Assembly: GCA_964475955.1 (NCBI GenBank)
Contig: CAYYZY010000261.1
Span: forward strand, 1-9,886
Direction: 5' to 3'
DNA from: DATKZH01 sp964475955
GTDB taxonomy: Bacteria; Planctomycetota; Planctomycetia; Pirellulales; Thermoguttaceae
Length of the DNA: 9,886 nt
Position 1 is the stretch's first letter. Each line of letters begins with the position of its first letter. A model generated the notes under the pieces. That model ran no database searches and had not been told where the DNA came from. It worked only from the letters and a program-made list of their open reading frames with translations. Position numbers and translations under genes: made by a program. Below, piece by piece: positions 1 through 7,800 of this stretch.

Positions 1-1400
1 GCGTCGACGATCTTGACCGAGGCCTGCTCTTCCACTTTGCAGGTGCCCAGCCAGGTCTCGTAGCCGCCGAGTTCGTGCTGTTCGGGCGTGGGGAGATAGC
101 CGTAGCCGCCGTTGGCCAGTTCCATGGTGAAGCTGGGCTGGAAGGGGCTGCGGGCCTTGAGTTCCAGGCCGATTTCCGAGAACACCTCGAAGGGGATGGC
201 GAAAATGCCCAGCTCGCCGATGCGCACCGATTGGAGCACGACGCTCACCGTGTCGGGCGATTCGAGCTGCTGGATGGCCTTGTGCGCGTAGTTCCGCTCG
301 TGCGGGAACCGGTCGCGGTGATCCGGATCGGCCAGGACCTTCCTGGCGTGCTCGAGCTGCGCGGGAGTCGGCTTGCGCACGCCCAACTCCAACTCCCGCT
401 GCCGCATGCCGAGCGGCACGCGGTCGTGCCACACGAGCTCGTCGTACTGCTCGAAGACGGCCTGCGCGCACTGGTCGGCGACCAGCCGGATTTGCTCGTA
501 CGGCTTGCGCCGCACGCGGGGCTTCGAGTAGTCGATGTTGTTGATGTTGGCGCTGGTGCCGTTGCTCATCGCGCCCACGAAGGGCGGATCGAGCCGATCG
601 GCGCCCAGCAACTGCTGGATGCGGTCGGCGAACACGGCGAAGTAGTCGGCCGAGACGTTGTGCCGGCCGGTCCCGCCCACGTAGTGCAGCGAGTAGTTGG
701 CCACCAGGCCGAGGGGGCGGCCGTCGGCCGTCTCGATCGCGAGAAATGCGATTTCCGGATCGACGGGCCCCGCCGGCTTCAACAGATCGGGGCGGTTGCC
801 TGGGTTCATCTTGACCTGGTCCGGCTCGCCGAACGGGTTGAACAGCTCGGCGCCCGGCTCGAGCAGCCAGCGCCGGCAGAACACCTGTCCCGGCAGGTCG
901 GCCGTGCCCCAGGCGATCCGCGCCGGTTGGAGGTTGTGGATCGCCGAGCGCACGCCGTCGGCAATGCGGTGGGCCACGAACTGCTGATACTCGGTGAACT
1001 CCTCCCCGGGCTCGAGCGGATTGGGCCACCGGGCGCTCACCGACGAGTGCGTGTGCGTGCACGCCATGAGCATGTGATCCGCCGGCAGGCCGGTCGCCTC
1101 GGTCACCTGCCGTTTGGCGTCGTCGAGCACTTCGCGGCTGATGTAGATGCTGTCGATGACGACCAGCGCGATCCGCGTGGTGCCGTCGTCCAGGACGAAG
1201 CATCGCGCGTGCAGCTCGTCGTGGATGTACTTGGCGGGCGGCGGCGTGCCGAAGTTCCCCACCAGCCCGCCGCCCAGCCACGGGGTGATATTACTGGTGG
1301 CCGTCCCGGCCCGGAACGGCTTCTTGTCGGCCGCTTCGGCGGCGGCCGACGCGGCCATGAAGCCAATCGCCGCGAAAAGCAGGAATGCGAATCGGTACAT
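1..1400 (-). CDS. Secreted neutral/alkaline ceramidase-family hydrolase (3' end beyond the window)
   Basis: 466 codons are visible. An N-terminal Sec signal peptide (M-Y-R-F-A-F-L-L-F-A-A-I-G, cleavage near residue 22 in the A-E-A-A-D stretch) points to export. Residues that match the zinc amidohydrolase fold of neutral ceramidases are THTHSS at 115-120 (His116/His118), His239 in N-Y-S-L-H-Y, the N-G-T-S-A-N segment at 280-285 with Ser283 where the family has its nucleophile serine, Glu405 in P-F-E-V-F, and Tyr447 in G-G-Y-E-T-W. The characterised family cleaves the amide bond of ceramide. Many bacterial members are shorter and uncharacterised, so the true substrate is open. The visible length suggests that only a short C-terminal piece is missing. 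The ATG at 1400 is preferred because GGAG lies 8 bases upstream and the signal peptide starts there. The frame stays open back to about 1796, but that extension looks non-coding. The gene diverges from the GH27 gene. Confidence 0.85.
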   Translation of the reverse strand, partial: MYRFAFLLFAAIGFMAASAAAEAADKKPFRAGTATSNITPWLGGGLVGNFGTPPPAKYIHDELHARCFVLDDGTTRIALVVIDSIYISREVLDDAKRQVTEATGLPADHMLMACTHTHSSVSARWPNPLEPGEEFTEYQQFVAHRIADGVRSAIHNLQPARIAWGTADLPGQVFCRRWLLEPGAELFNPFGEPDQVKMNPGNRPDLLKPAGPVDPEIAFLAIETADGRPLGLVANYSLHYVGGTGRHNVSADYFAVFADRIQQLLGADRLDPPFVGAMSNGTSANINNIDYSKPRVRRKPYEQIRLVADQCAQAVFEQYDELVWHDRVPLGMRQRELELGVRKPTPAQLEHARKVLADPDHRDRFPHERNYAHKAIQQLESPDTVSVVLQSVRIGELGIFAIPFEVFSEIGLELKARSPFQPSFTMELANGGYGYLPTPEQHELGGYETWLGTCKVEEQASVKIVD

Positions 1401-1408
1401 GCTCGGGT

Positions 1409-1412
1409 CTCC
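1409..1412 (-). promoter_or_regulatory. Ribosome binding site of the ceramidase-family gene
   Basis: On the minus strand GGAG sits 8 bases before the ATG at 1400. It decides the start, because the same frame is open for about 130 more codons upstream. Confidence 0.6.
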
Positions 1413-1503
1413 GTGAGGTGCTTGTCTGCGTCGACGACGCCGGCTGGCGGGTCGGACGACGCTCGAATCGCCCAAGTGACCGTGCGCGACCGGCTGACAC
1501 GAA

Positions 1504-1576
1504 CTGTAGGCAACGCCCTCCGCGGCGTTCCGCGGTCGGGAGGATTCCGCAGCGGCACAGAGGCCGTTCCCTACTG
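1504..1576. repeat. 73-base imperfect inverted repeat with inner hairpin
   Basis: The outer arms 1504-1519 and 1561-1576 are reverse complements at 13 of 16 positions (core GTAGG-AACG against CGTT-CCTAC). Just inside the left arm is a small perfect hairpin, AACGCC 1512-1517 with GGCGTT 1524-1529 around a six-base loop. No T-run follows, so it is a poor intrinsic terminator. The layout resembles a palindromic interspersed element of the REP/MITE kind. Whether it recurs in the genome cannot be seen from one copy. Confidence 0.5.
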
Positions 1577-2013
1577 TGCGAGGCGGACGAGCCGGGACAT
1601 CGCGCACGCTGATTGGGCCGGCTCCAACGAATCCCCAGTATACCGCGGACACCACGAGAAGCAATCGTTGAAAAGGGACCGATAATGTACGCCTCGTCTC
1701 GGGTCTTGACGCAGGCGGCGCGCCAGCAGCTCGCGCACGGTGATTTGGGAAGTGGCCCACGGCGGCGCGAAGCACCTTCTCGCCGAAGAAGGACATTCTC
1801 AACAGACACTCTTCCTTGAGACTCCTGGGGAACCGGAAACTTGGACTGTGCCCGCCGAGCCGCTACACTCGTCTCGTTGGGCTGGCCCGGGCCGGTCTGG
1901 CAGATCGCTCCGGAAACGTCCGCTGGAAAGTCGCCATGGAAAGCATCGAGGCCCTGAGCGTTCAGCACGTGAGATGATCGTCCCGGGCCGCAACCGTCAA
2001 TTGAATCGTGCAA

Positions 2014-2019
2014 TGAGGA
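2014..2019 (+). promoter_or_regulatory. Ribosome binding site of the GH27 gene
   Basis: TGAGGA ends 7 bases before the ATG at 2027, a good Shine-Dalgarno match that supports this start, as does the signal peptide that follows. Confidence 0.6.
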
Positions 2020-2026
2020 CCCGTCG

Positions 2027-3616
2027 ATGAACTCGCAGTTGGGATGCAGTCTGGTGATGCTCGTCGCAGCGCTGAGTGCCCAGGTGCCAATCGCCCCGGT
2101 GCAGGCCGCCGATCAACCGGAAATCCTCACGCCTCCGCCGGCCCCGCAACCGCGCATCAACGGGGCGAAGGTCTTCGGGGTGCGCCCCGGCAATCCCCTG
2201 CTGTACACCATCGCGGCCACGGGCCGGCGGCCGATGAAGTTCTCGGTCGCGAACCTGCCCGACGGCCTCCGGGTGGACCCGGAGACCGGCCAAATCACGG
2301 GCTCTCTGGCCAAGCGAGGAACCTACCGCGTGCTGCTCCGTGCGGAGAACGCGCTGGGCCGCGCCGAGCGCGAGCTGCGCATCGTCGTCGGCGACAAGCT
2401 CCTCCTGACGCCGCTATTGGGCTGCAACACCTGGGGAGGTTGGGGCGCGAAGGTCACCGACGCCAACCTGCGCGCGGCCGCCAAGGCGATGGTCGACACG
2501 GGTCTGATCAACCACGGCTGGCAGTACGTCAATATCGACGACGGCTGGCAGGGCCGTCGTGGCGGGCCGTTGGGCGCCATCCAGCCCAACGAAAAATTCC
2601 CCGACATGAAGGCCCTCTGCGACTACATCCACGGCCTGGGCCTGAAGGCGGGCATCTACTCGACGCCCTGGACCACCAGCTACGCCGGGTTCGTCGGCGG
2701 CTCGAGCGACGATCCCGAGGGCGCCTGGGAGCGTCCCGAGCGCCGCCGGGACGGCTGGCGTCTGGGTAAGTACCTCTTCGAGAGCAACGACGCCCGGCAG
2801 TGGGCCGCGTGGGGGTTCGACTACGCCAAATACGACTGGGACGTCGACAGCGTGGAGATCACCCGGCGGATGGCCGACGCACTGGCCGCCTGCGACCGCG
2901 ACATCGTGATGGAACTGTCGAATTCCGTGCCCCTGGACAAGGCGGCCGAGCACACGAGCCTGGCACATCTATCGCGCACCACGGGCGACCTGGTGGACTT
3001 CTGGGACCGTTCGCAAATGCCGCCGGGAATACGCGGTTGGGCCGAGGGCGTCCGCGAAGTCTGGCTCGAGCACGACGCCTGGGCCCCGTACCAGCGGCCC
3101 GGGCATTGGAACCACGCCTGCAATCTCCGCATCGGGCTGTTGGGCGGATGGCGAGGCCAATCGCTGACTCCCACCCACCTGACTCCCGACGAGCAATACA
3201 CGCACATGAGCCTCTGGTGCCTCTGGGGCTCGCCGATGATCATCGGCACGCCGATCGAGCGGCTCGATCCGTTCACCCTGTCGCTCCTTTCCAACGACGA
3301 CGTGCTCGAAATCAACCAGGACCCGTTGGGCATCCAAGGCCGGCGAACCGAAGCCGGCGGCGGGGAGGCGGTGGTCAAGCCGTTGGAGGACGGCTCGAAG
3401 GCCGTAGGGCTCTTCAACCCGGGCCCTGAGCCGGCGAAGGTCTCGGTCGATTGGTCCACGCTGGGACTGAAAGGCAAGCAGCAGGTCCGCGACCTGTGGC
3501 GGCAGAGGGACCTCGGCGTGCACGCCGAGAAGTTCACCGCGGAGGTCCCCTCGCACGGGGTCGTGCTGGTTCGCCTGACGCCGGCCGCGTCGCCCGCGAG
3601 CGGCTCGTCGGACTAG
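2027..3616 (+). CDS. Secreted GH27 alpha-galactosidase with N-terminal putative Ig domain
   Basis: 529 residues, predicted to remove terminal alpha-galactose outside the cytoplasm. A Sec signal peptide ends near residue 27 (P-V-Q-A-A-D). Residues about 48-121 form a putative Ig (He_PIG-like) domain with L-P-D-G-L-R-V-D-P-E-T-G-Q-I-T-G. The GH27 barrel follows, from G-C-N-T-W-G-G-W at about 132 to about 438, with NIDDGWQG at 169-176 (sugar-binding Asp171/Asp172), K-Y-D at 268-270 (nucleophile Asp270) and R317-T-T-G-D321 (acid/base Asp321, with the Arg-Asp spacing of human GLA). A late conserved block (about 384-435, E-Q-Y-T-H to N-Q-D-P-L-G) is intact, and a C-terminal beta-sandwich covers roughly 440-518. 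The usual W-N-D-P-D-M-L is W361-N-H-A-C-N-L instead, so two ligand-contact positions differ. The family is secure. Substrate, or even normal activity, is less so. GH16 lies downstream on the same strand. Confidence 0.93.
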   Translation: MNSQLGCSLVMLVAALSAQVPIAPVQAADQPEILTPPPAPQPRINGAKVFGVRPGNPLLYTIAATGRRPMKFSVANLPDGLRVDPETGQITGSLAKRGTYRVLLRAENALGRAERELRIVVGDKLLLTPLLGCNTWGGWGAKVTDANLRAAAKAMVDTGLINHGWQYVNIDDGWQGRRGGPLGAIQPNEKFPDMKALCDYIHGLGLKAGIYSTPWTTSYAGFVGGSSDDPEGAWERPERRRDGWRLGKYLFESNDARQWAAWGFDYAKYDWDVDSVEITRRMADALAACDRDIVMELSNSVPLDKAAEHTSLAHLSRTTGDLVDFWDRSQMPPGIRGWAEGVREVWLEHDAWAPYQRPGHWNHACNLRIGLLGGWRGQSLTPTHLTPDEQYTHMSLWCLWGSPMIIGTPIERLDPFTLSLLSNDDVLEINQDPLGIQGRRTEAGGGEAVVKPLEDGSKAVGLFNPGPEPAKVSVDWSTLGLKGKQQVRDLWRQRDLGVHAEKFTAEVPSHGVVLVRLTPAASPASGSSD

Positions 3617-3737
3617 GCTTTGTCGGAAAACGCGCAGGGTGGGTGCTTGCACCCACGCGGAGTCGACGGTTTTCCGGCGTGCGTGCGAGCGCGCACCCGA
3701 CAGATCGCCCTGCACCGGCCGTTTTCCGGCAAAGTCT
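3615..3737. repeat. 123-base imperfect inverted repeat abutting the GH27 stop codon
   Basis: The outer arms 3615-3632 and 3720-3737 are reverse complements at 16 of 18 positions (core CGGAAAACG against CGTTTTCCG). Inside are a perfect 8-base palindromic arm pair 3639-3646/3649-3656 (GTGGGTGC with GCACCCAC) and a second hairpin 3683-3687/3692-3696 (GTGCG with CGCAC). GTTTTCCGGC occurs twice in direct orientation, at 3669-3678 and 3721-3730. The left arm begins within the TAG of the GH27 gene. The structure could fold extensively in RNA and attenuate read-through into GH16, but no T-run marks an intrinsic terminator. A mobile or interspersed palindromic element is the likeliest origin. Confidence 0.6.
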
Positions 3738-3807
3738 AACGACTCAAAACGTCAGCGAGAGAGTGGCACACCGTTGCAGGTCGTTCGTTTGCACGTTGAG
3801 AAACGAG

Positions 3808-3814
3808 AAAGGGA
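3808..3814 (+). promoter_or_regulatory. Ribosome binding site of the GH16 gene
   Basis: AAAGGGA ends 7 bases before the ATG at 3822. It decides the start: the frame is open further upstream to 3639, but that part is made of the inverted repeat and would put non-signal sequence before the signal peptide. Confidence 0.55.
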
Positions 3815-3821
3815 CTCAGAG

Positions 3822-4706
3822 ATGACAAGCAAGACGGCGTGGCTTTGTTGCGCGTGTTGGGCTCTCGGAACGAGCGTCGTTCTGAGTGCCGATGCGCCGG
3901 CGCCTCCGCTCGAGAAGCCGGGCTGGAAGCTCACCTTTCACGACGAGTTCGACCGGCCGCAGTTGAACGACATGTACTGGTTCCCGGCCTACCGGTCGGG
4001 TCGCAAGGAGTATTTCAAGCGCATCGGCCATAAGAGCCGATGGGTCGATCACAACGCCCACTACGTGATCGAAGACGGGATCCTGAAGCTGCGCATCGAC
4101 GAGGCGCTGCCGTTCCGTCCGGACAAGAGCACGCCCTGCGTAAGCTGCATCCAGACGTCGGATCACCGTTTCGGGAAGACCACCGACGAGTACCAGATCC
4201 TGGACAAGTTCGCGCAGAAGTACGGCTGGTTCGAGATCCGGGCGAAGTGCGCGAAGGGAAGCGGCCTGCTCAACGCCTTCTGGCTCCACCAGCACGATCC
4301 CACCAAGCAGGAGTACACACCGGAGGGCCGGCGCAAGAACCTCGACGACGGCGTGGTCGAAATCGACATCATCGAACAGCAGGGACGACTCATCGGCGAG
4401 GCGGAGAGCGCCGTCGACCTCAACGTTCACTTCACCAAAGAGGCCCACCACCGCCCCACGGTCGGTATCGACGCCTCCCGAGAGTTCCACGTTTGGGCCA
4501 TGGAGTGGCAGGAGGGGCGGGTTGACTGGTACCTGGACGGCAAGGTCATCGGCACCTACCAAGGCCCCACCCCGCAAGAGAAGATGTTCATCCTCATCGC
4601 GCTCTTCCAATACTCCGGATGGATCGGCGATATCGACCCGGACATGACGTACCCCCGGGATTTCGAAATCGACTACGTACGCGTGTATGCGAGGGACACG
4701 GAATAG
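3822..4706 (+). CDS. Secreted GH16 family beta-glycanase
   Basis: 294 residues. An N-terminal signal peptide (residues 1 to about 23, cleavage in L-S-A-D-A) indicates secretion. The hallmark GH16 site E-I-D-I-I-E lies at 180-185, giving nucleophile Glu180, assisting Asp182 and acid/base Glu185. Other family features are L-T-F-H-D-E-F-D near 37-44, G-W-F-E-I-R-A-K at 135-142, F-W-L at 153-155, H-V-W-A-M-E-W at 223-229, W-Y-L-D-G at 236-240 and the closing strand F-E-I-D-Y-V-R-V-Y at 281-289. The length suits a single-domain jelly-roll enzyme with no carbohydrate-binding module. GH16 covers laminarinases, lichenases, agarases, porphyranases and carrageenases, and I cannot tell which this is. 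A C-V-S-C pair at 106-109 may form a disulfide or bind metal. It lies 205 bases after the GH27 gene on the same strand, with the inverted repeat between them, so co-transcription is possible but uncertain. Confidence 0.92.
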   Translation: MTSKTAWLCCACWALGTSVVLSADAPAPPLEKPGWKLTFHDEFDRPQLNDMYWFPAYRSGRKEYFKRIGHKSRWVDHNAHYVIEDGILKLRIDEALPFRPDKSTPCVSCIQTSDHRFGKTTDEYQILDKFAQKYGWFEIRAKCAKGSGLLNAFWLHQHDPTKQEYTPEGRRKNLDDGVVEIDIIEQQGRLIGEAESAVDLNVHFTKEAHHRPTVGIDASREFHVWAMEWQEGRVDWYLDGKVIGTYQGPTPQEKMFILIALFQYSGWIGDIDPDMTYPRDFEIDYVRVYARDTE

Positions 4707-4859
4707 CCGACGCACGCACGGCATCCGCGGCGGAGAGACAAGATCACGAGGCAGTCAGCGAGATCGATCAATCCCCCGTCCGAAACTGCAACATGCCGGG
4801 GGGGCGTGGCCGATGAGCACCAGCCCAGTCCGATGGCTGAGGCGGCAGGCTTTCGGCCC

Positions 4860-7800
4860 CTATTCGGGCCTTCGAGAGGAGTCCGTATCGGCCGTTGGCG
4901 ACGTGAACCGGGTTTTCTTGGCCGCGAATCCTGCAATCAGTTCCAGAAAGGCCTTCCGCTGAATCGGCTTGGAGACGAAGTCGTCGCAGCCGGCGTCGAG
5001 GCATTTCTGGCGGTCGTCGGTCATCGCGTGGGCCGTCAGCGCGACGATCGGGCCGCCGTATCCCCGCTCGCGCAAAGAACGGGTGGCCGTGTAGCCGTCC
5101 ATTTCGGGCATCTGCATGTCCATCAGGACGACGTCGAAAGGACGGCCCTCCTGCTGGGCTTCCAGAGCCTGCTCGAACGCGATCCGGCCATTGTCGGCCA
5201 CGGTCACCTCGGCTCCCGCCTTCTTGAGGATGTGGGCGATGAGCCGCTGGTTGTCGGGACCATCCTCCGCCAGCAGGACCCGGCCGTCGAGTTCGACGAG
5301 ATTCTCTCCGGAGTTCCGCGCCGCGGCGCCCTCCGCGACCAGGCGATCCTGCATCGCGACTCCTTCGAGCGGCCCCGTCGCGACCGACACGCGGAACGTG
5401 CTTCCTTGACCCTGCACGCTCGTCACGGTCAGGTCGCCGTGGAGCATCTCGGCCAACCGCTTGCTGATGGCCAACCCCAGGCCGCTTCCTCCGAAGCGGC
5501 GTGTGGTGGACGAGTCGGCCTGCGCGAACGGTTGAAACAGGCGCGAGAGTTGCTCCTGGCCAATCCCGATCCCCGTATCGATCACCTCGACCTGAAGCCG
5601 CGGCTCGGGACCTTCGCGCAGACGTGCCACGACGCGCACCCCGCCCACCTCGGTGAACTTGAGGGCGTTGCCCAGGAGATTGATCAGGATCTGGCGGAGC
5701 CGGAGCGGGTCGGTCCGGATGGACGCCGGAATGGGGCCGTCCAACTCCAGCTCCAGCGACAGGTTCTTCGCCCGAGCGCGCACCCGCATCAGCGCGACGA
5801 CTTCGGAAAGCACCTGGGGGGGTGAACATTCGGTCCGCTCGATCTCGAGCTTTCCTGCCTCCATTTTCGAGAGGTCGAGGATGTCGTTGATCAAGCCGAG
5901 CAGGTAGTTGCCGTTGCGCTGGATGGTCTCGACCGCCTCGCGCTGTTCGGGCGACAGCCGTTGTCGGGACTGGTCGCCCAGCAGCAGTTCGGCGAACCCC
6001 AGGATGGCCGTCATGGGCGTGCGGATTTCGTGGCTGACGTTGGCCAGGAACTCGCTCCGCGCCCGGCTGGCCGTTTCGGCGGCCTCGTAAAGCTGCTCCA
6101 TGGCCCTCTTCTGGCCTTCGAGCACCTGGGCGTATTGCTCCAACTGCCGTTCGGCTTGCCGCCGCTTGCTGATCTGCCACCATCCATTCATTAGGAGCTG
6201 GAGCTGACGGACATCGTGCTCGTCGTATTCCGCCTGCTTGTTGCCGACGCCGGCCACCGCGACGATCCGAGCGCCGTCGAACACGGGAACGTTCATGTGG
6301 CGCGTGACGGGCACGTGGCCGTCGGGGGGCCCTCTCTTGTGGGGGTTCGGCGCGGCGTAGTCGTTCGTGATGACTGGCTTTCGCTGCCGGATCGCTTCTC
6401 CCCAAAGACCGGTTTCGTCGACCGCGTACTCGATCGGCTTATCGACGATGCGGCACGATTCGTGCGCCGTCTCGGACCAGTACTTCATGGTCAGCACCGA
6501 CTCTTCCTCGCTGGCGACCGCCAGGTAGCCGATCGTGCTTCCGGTCAACTCGACGGCCTCCTCGACCGCGAAGGCGACGATCTCCTCCAGCCGTCTGTCG
6601 TCGGCGCGGTGGAGTTTCAACAGCGCTTCGATCCGCCGGGCTTCCGCCCTGCGACGTTTTTCGGCCTGCTTCTCTTCCGTAAGATCGCGCCAAAGACAAT
6701 GGAGCATTGTCCTTCCCTGGTAGGTAATCGGGGTCAGCGAGACCTCGACGGGGAAGTCCGCGCCGTCCGCCCTTCGATGAGTCCATTCGAAGCGATGGTA
6801 TCCCTTCCGGAAAGCGAGGGCCATCATCTCGTTCGCCTTCTCCGAGGAGCTCTTCCCGTCGGGCTGCACCGGCGGCGAGAGGGCCGAAGGATGCGTCATC
6901 AGGAACTGATCGCGGTCGGTGCAGCCGAGCATCCGCGTGGCGGCGGCGTTGGCGTCGACGAACGTGTCGCCGTCGATGAGCAGGATCGCGTCGCTCGACG
7001 CATGGATTACGTCCATGAAACGCTTCTCACTCTCACGCAGGGCCTCCTCCGCCTGCTTGCGTTCCGTGATGTCGACGAACGTCTCCAGCAGAACCGACTC
7101 TCCCTCGAGCTCCATCTCCACCACGCTCTTGAGGATCGGTATCTCGCGGCCGTCGCGGCGCCGCAGTATCCGTTCGGAGTTGTCGACCGTCTCGAGCCGG
7201 TCCAAAATGGGACAGCCATTCTGCGTGGCTCGGCACAGGTACTCGCTGCACTGCTTGCCGCGAAGAGTCTCCACGCCGTCCAAACCGGCGTGCGTGCAGG
7301 CGTACTCATTCGCCCAGCGGATCCGGCGGTCCCGGCCGATCACCAGGACGCCAAACGGGCTTCGGGTGAGGATCGTCTTCAGGTTGTTGTGCGCGCGGAT
7401 TAGCTCTTCTTCCGCTCGTCTGCGCTCGGTCACGTCGCGCGCCTGGGCGATCAGCATCGACCTGCCCGACGACTCGAACGCCTGGATGAAAACCTCTACG
7501 GGAATCTGGGTCCCGTCCTTCGCCCGGTGAGCCGTCTCGATCGTGTCGCGGCCGCCTTGGTCGATGAGGCCGCCGAACACGTCGGCGAGCGTTTCCCGGG
7601 TGTGATGCGGCTTGATGTCCTGCGGCCCCAGCTTCAACAGCTCCTCGCGAGAGTACTGTAGGCTCCGGCAGGCCGTGTCGTTCACGTCGACGAACCGCAT
7701 CGTCTCGCGGTCGATCACGAAGACCTGGTCGGCGCTGCTGTCCAACGCCAGGCGGAAGCGGCGGAGCTGCTCCTCGACGCGATACTCCTCGGTCACGTCG

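Larger units (their letters stand above)
1401..2026. other. 626-base divergent intergenic region without a convincing gene
   Basis: The region lies between the divergent ceramidase-family and GH27 genes, so it should hold both promoters. It contains the inverted repeat at 1504-1576 and a ribosome binding site at each end. Short open frames exist on both strands. One is a 44-codon frame from ATG 1685 with an AAAAGGGA-like site in front, but its product is arginine-rich and resembles nothing I recognise. I found no clear -35/-10 pair, terminator with a T-run, or RNA gene in the rest. Confidence 0.6.

Noticed and set aside
75..1685. Long open frame on the plus strand over the ceramidase-family gene
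   Set aside because: It is antisense to a gene with a signal peptide, ribosome binding site and recognisable zinc-site motifs. Its product is low-complexity and rich in Arg, Val and His, as expected from the opposite strand of GC-rich coding DNA.
1685..1819. 44-codon plus-strand frame with a purine-rich site upstream
   Set aside because: The arginine-rich, unrecognised product ends without conserved features. The spacing to the purine-rich site is plausible, but this alone does not support a gene.
3639..3821. Upstream extension of the GH16 reading frame to 3639
   Set aside because: It would be translated from the inverted repeat and would place 61 residues before a clear signal peptide. The ribosome binding site before 3822 fits better.
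4707..4859. Terminator between convergent GH16 and kinase genes
   Set aside because: Only short 4-5 bp stems (for example CAGCC/GGCTG) and a G-run were found, with no T-run on either strand. Nothing there meets the pattern of an intrinsic terminator.
4768..6405. 545-codon alternative minus-strand frame inside the kinase gene
   Set aside because: It overlaps the GAF/kinase/receiver part in another frame. The product is dominated by Arg, Gly and Pro and has no domain signature.
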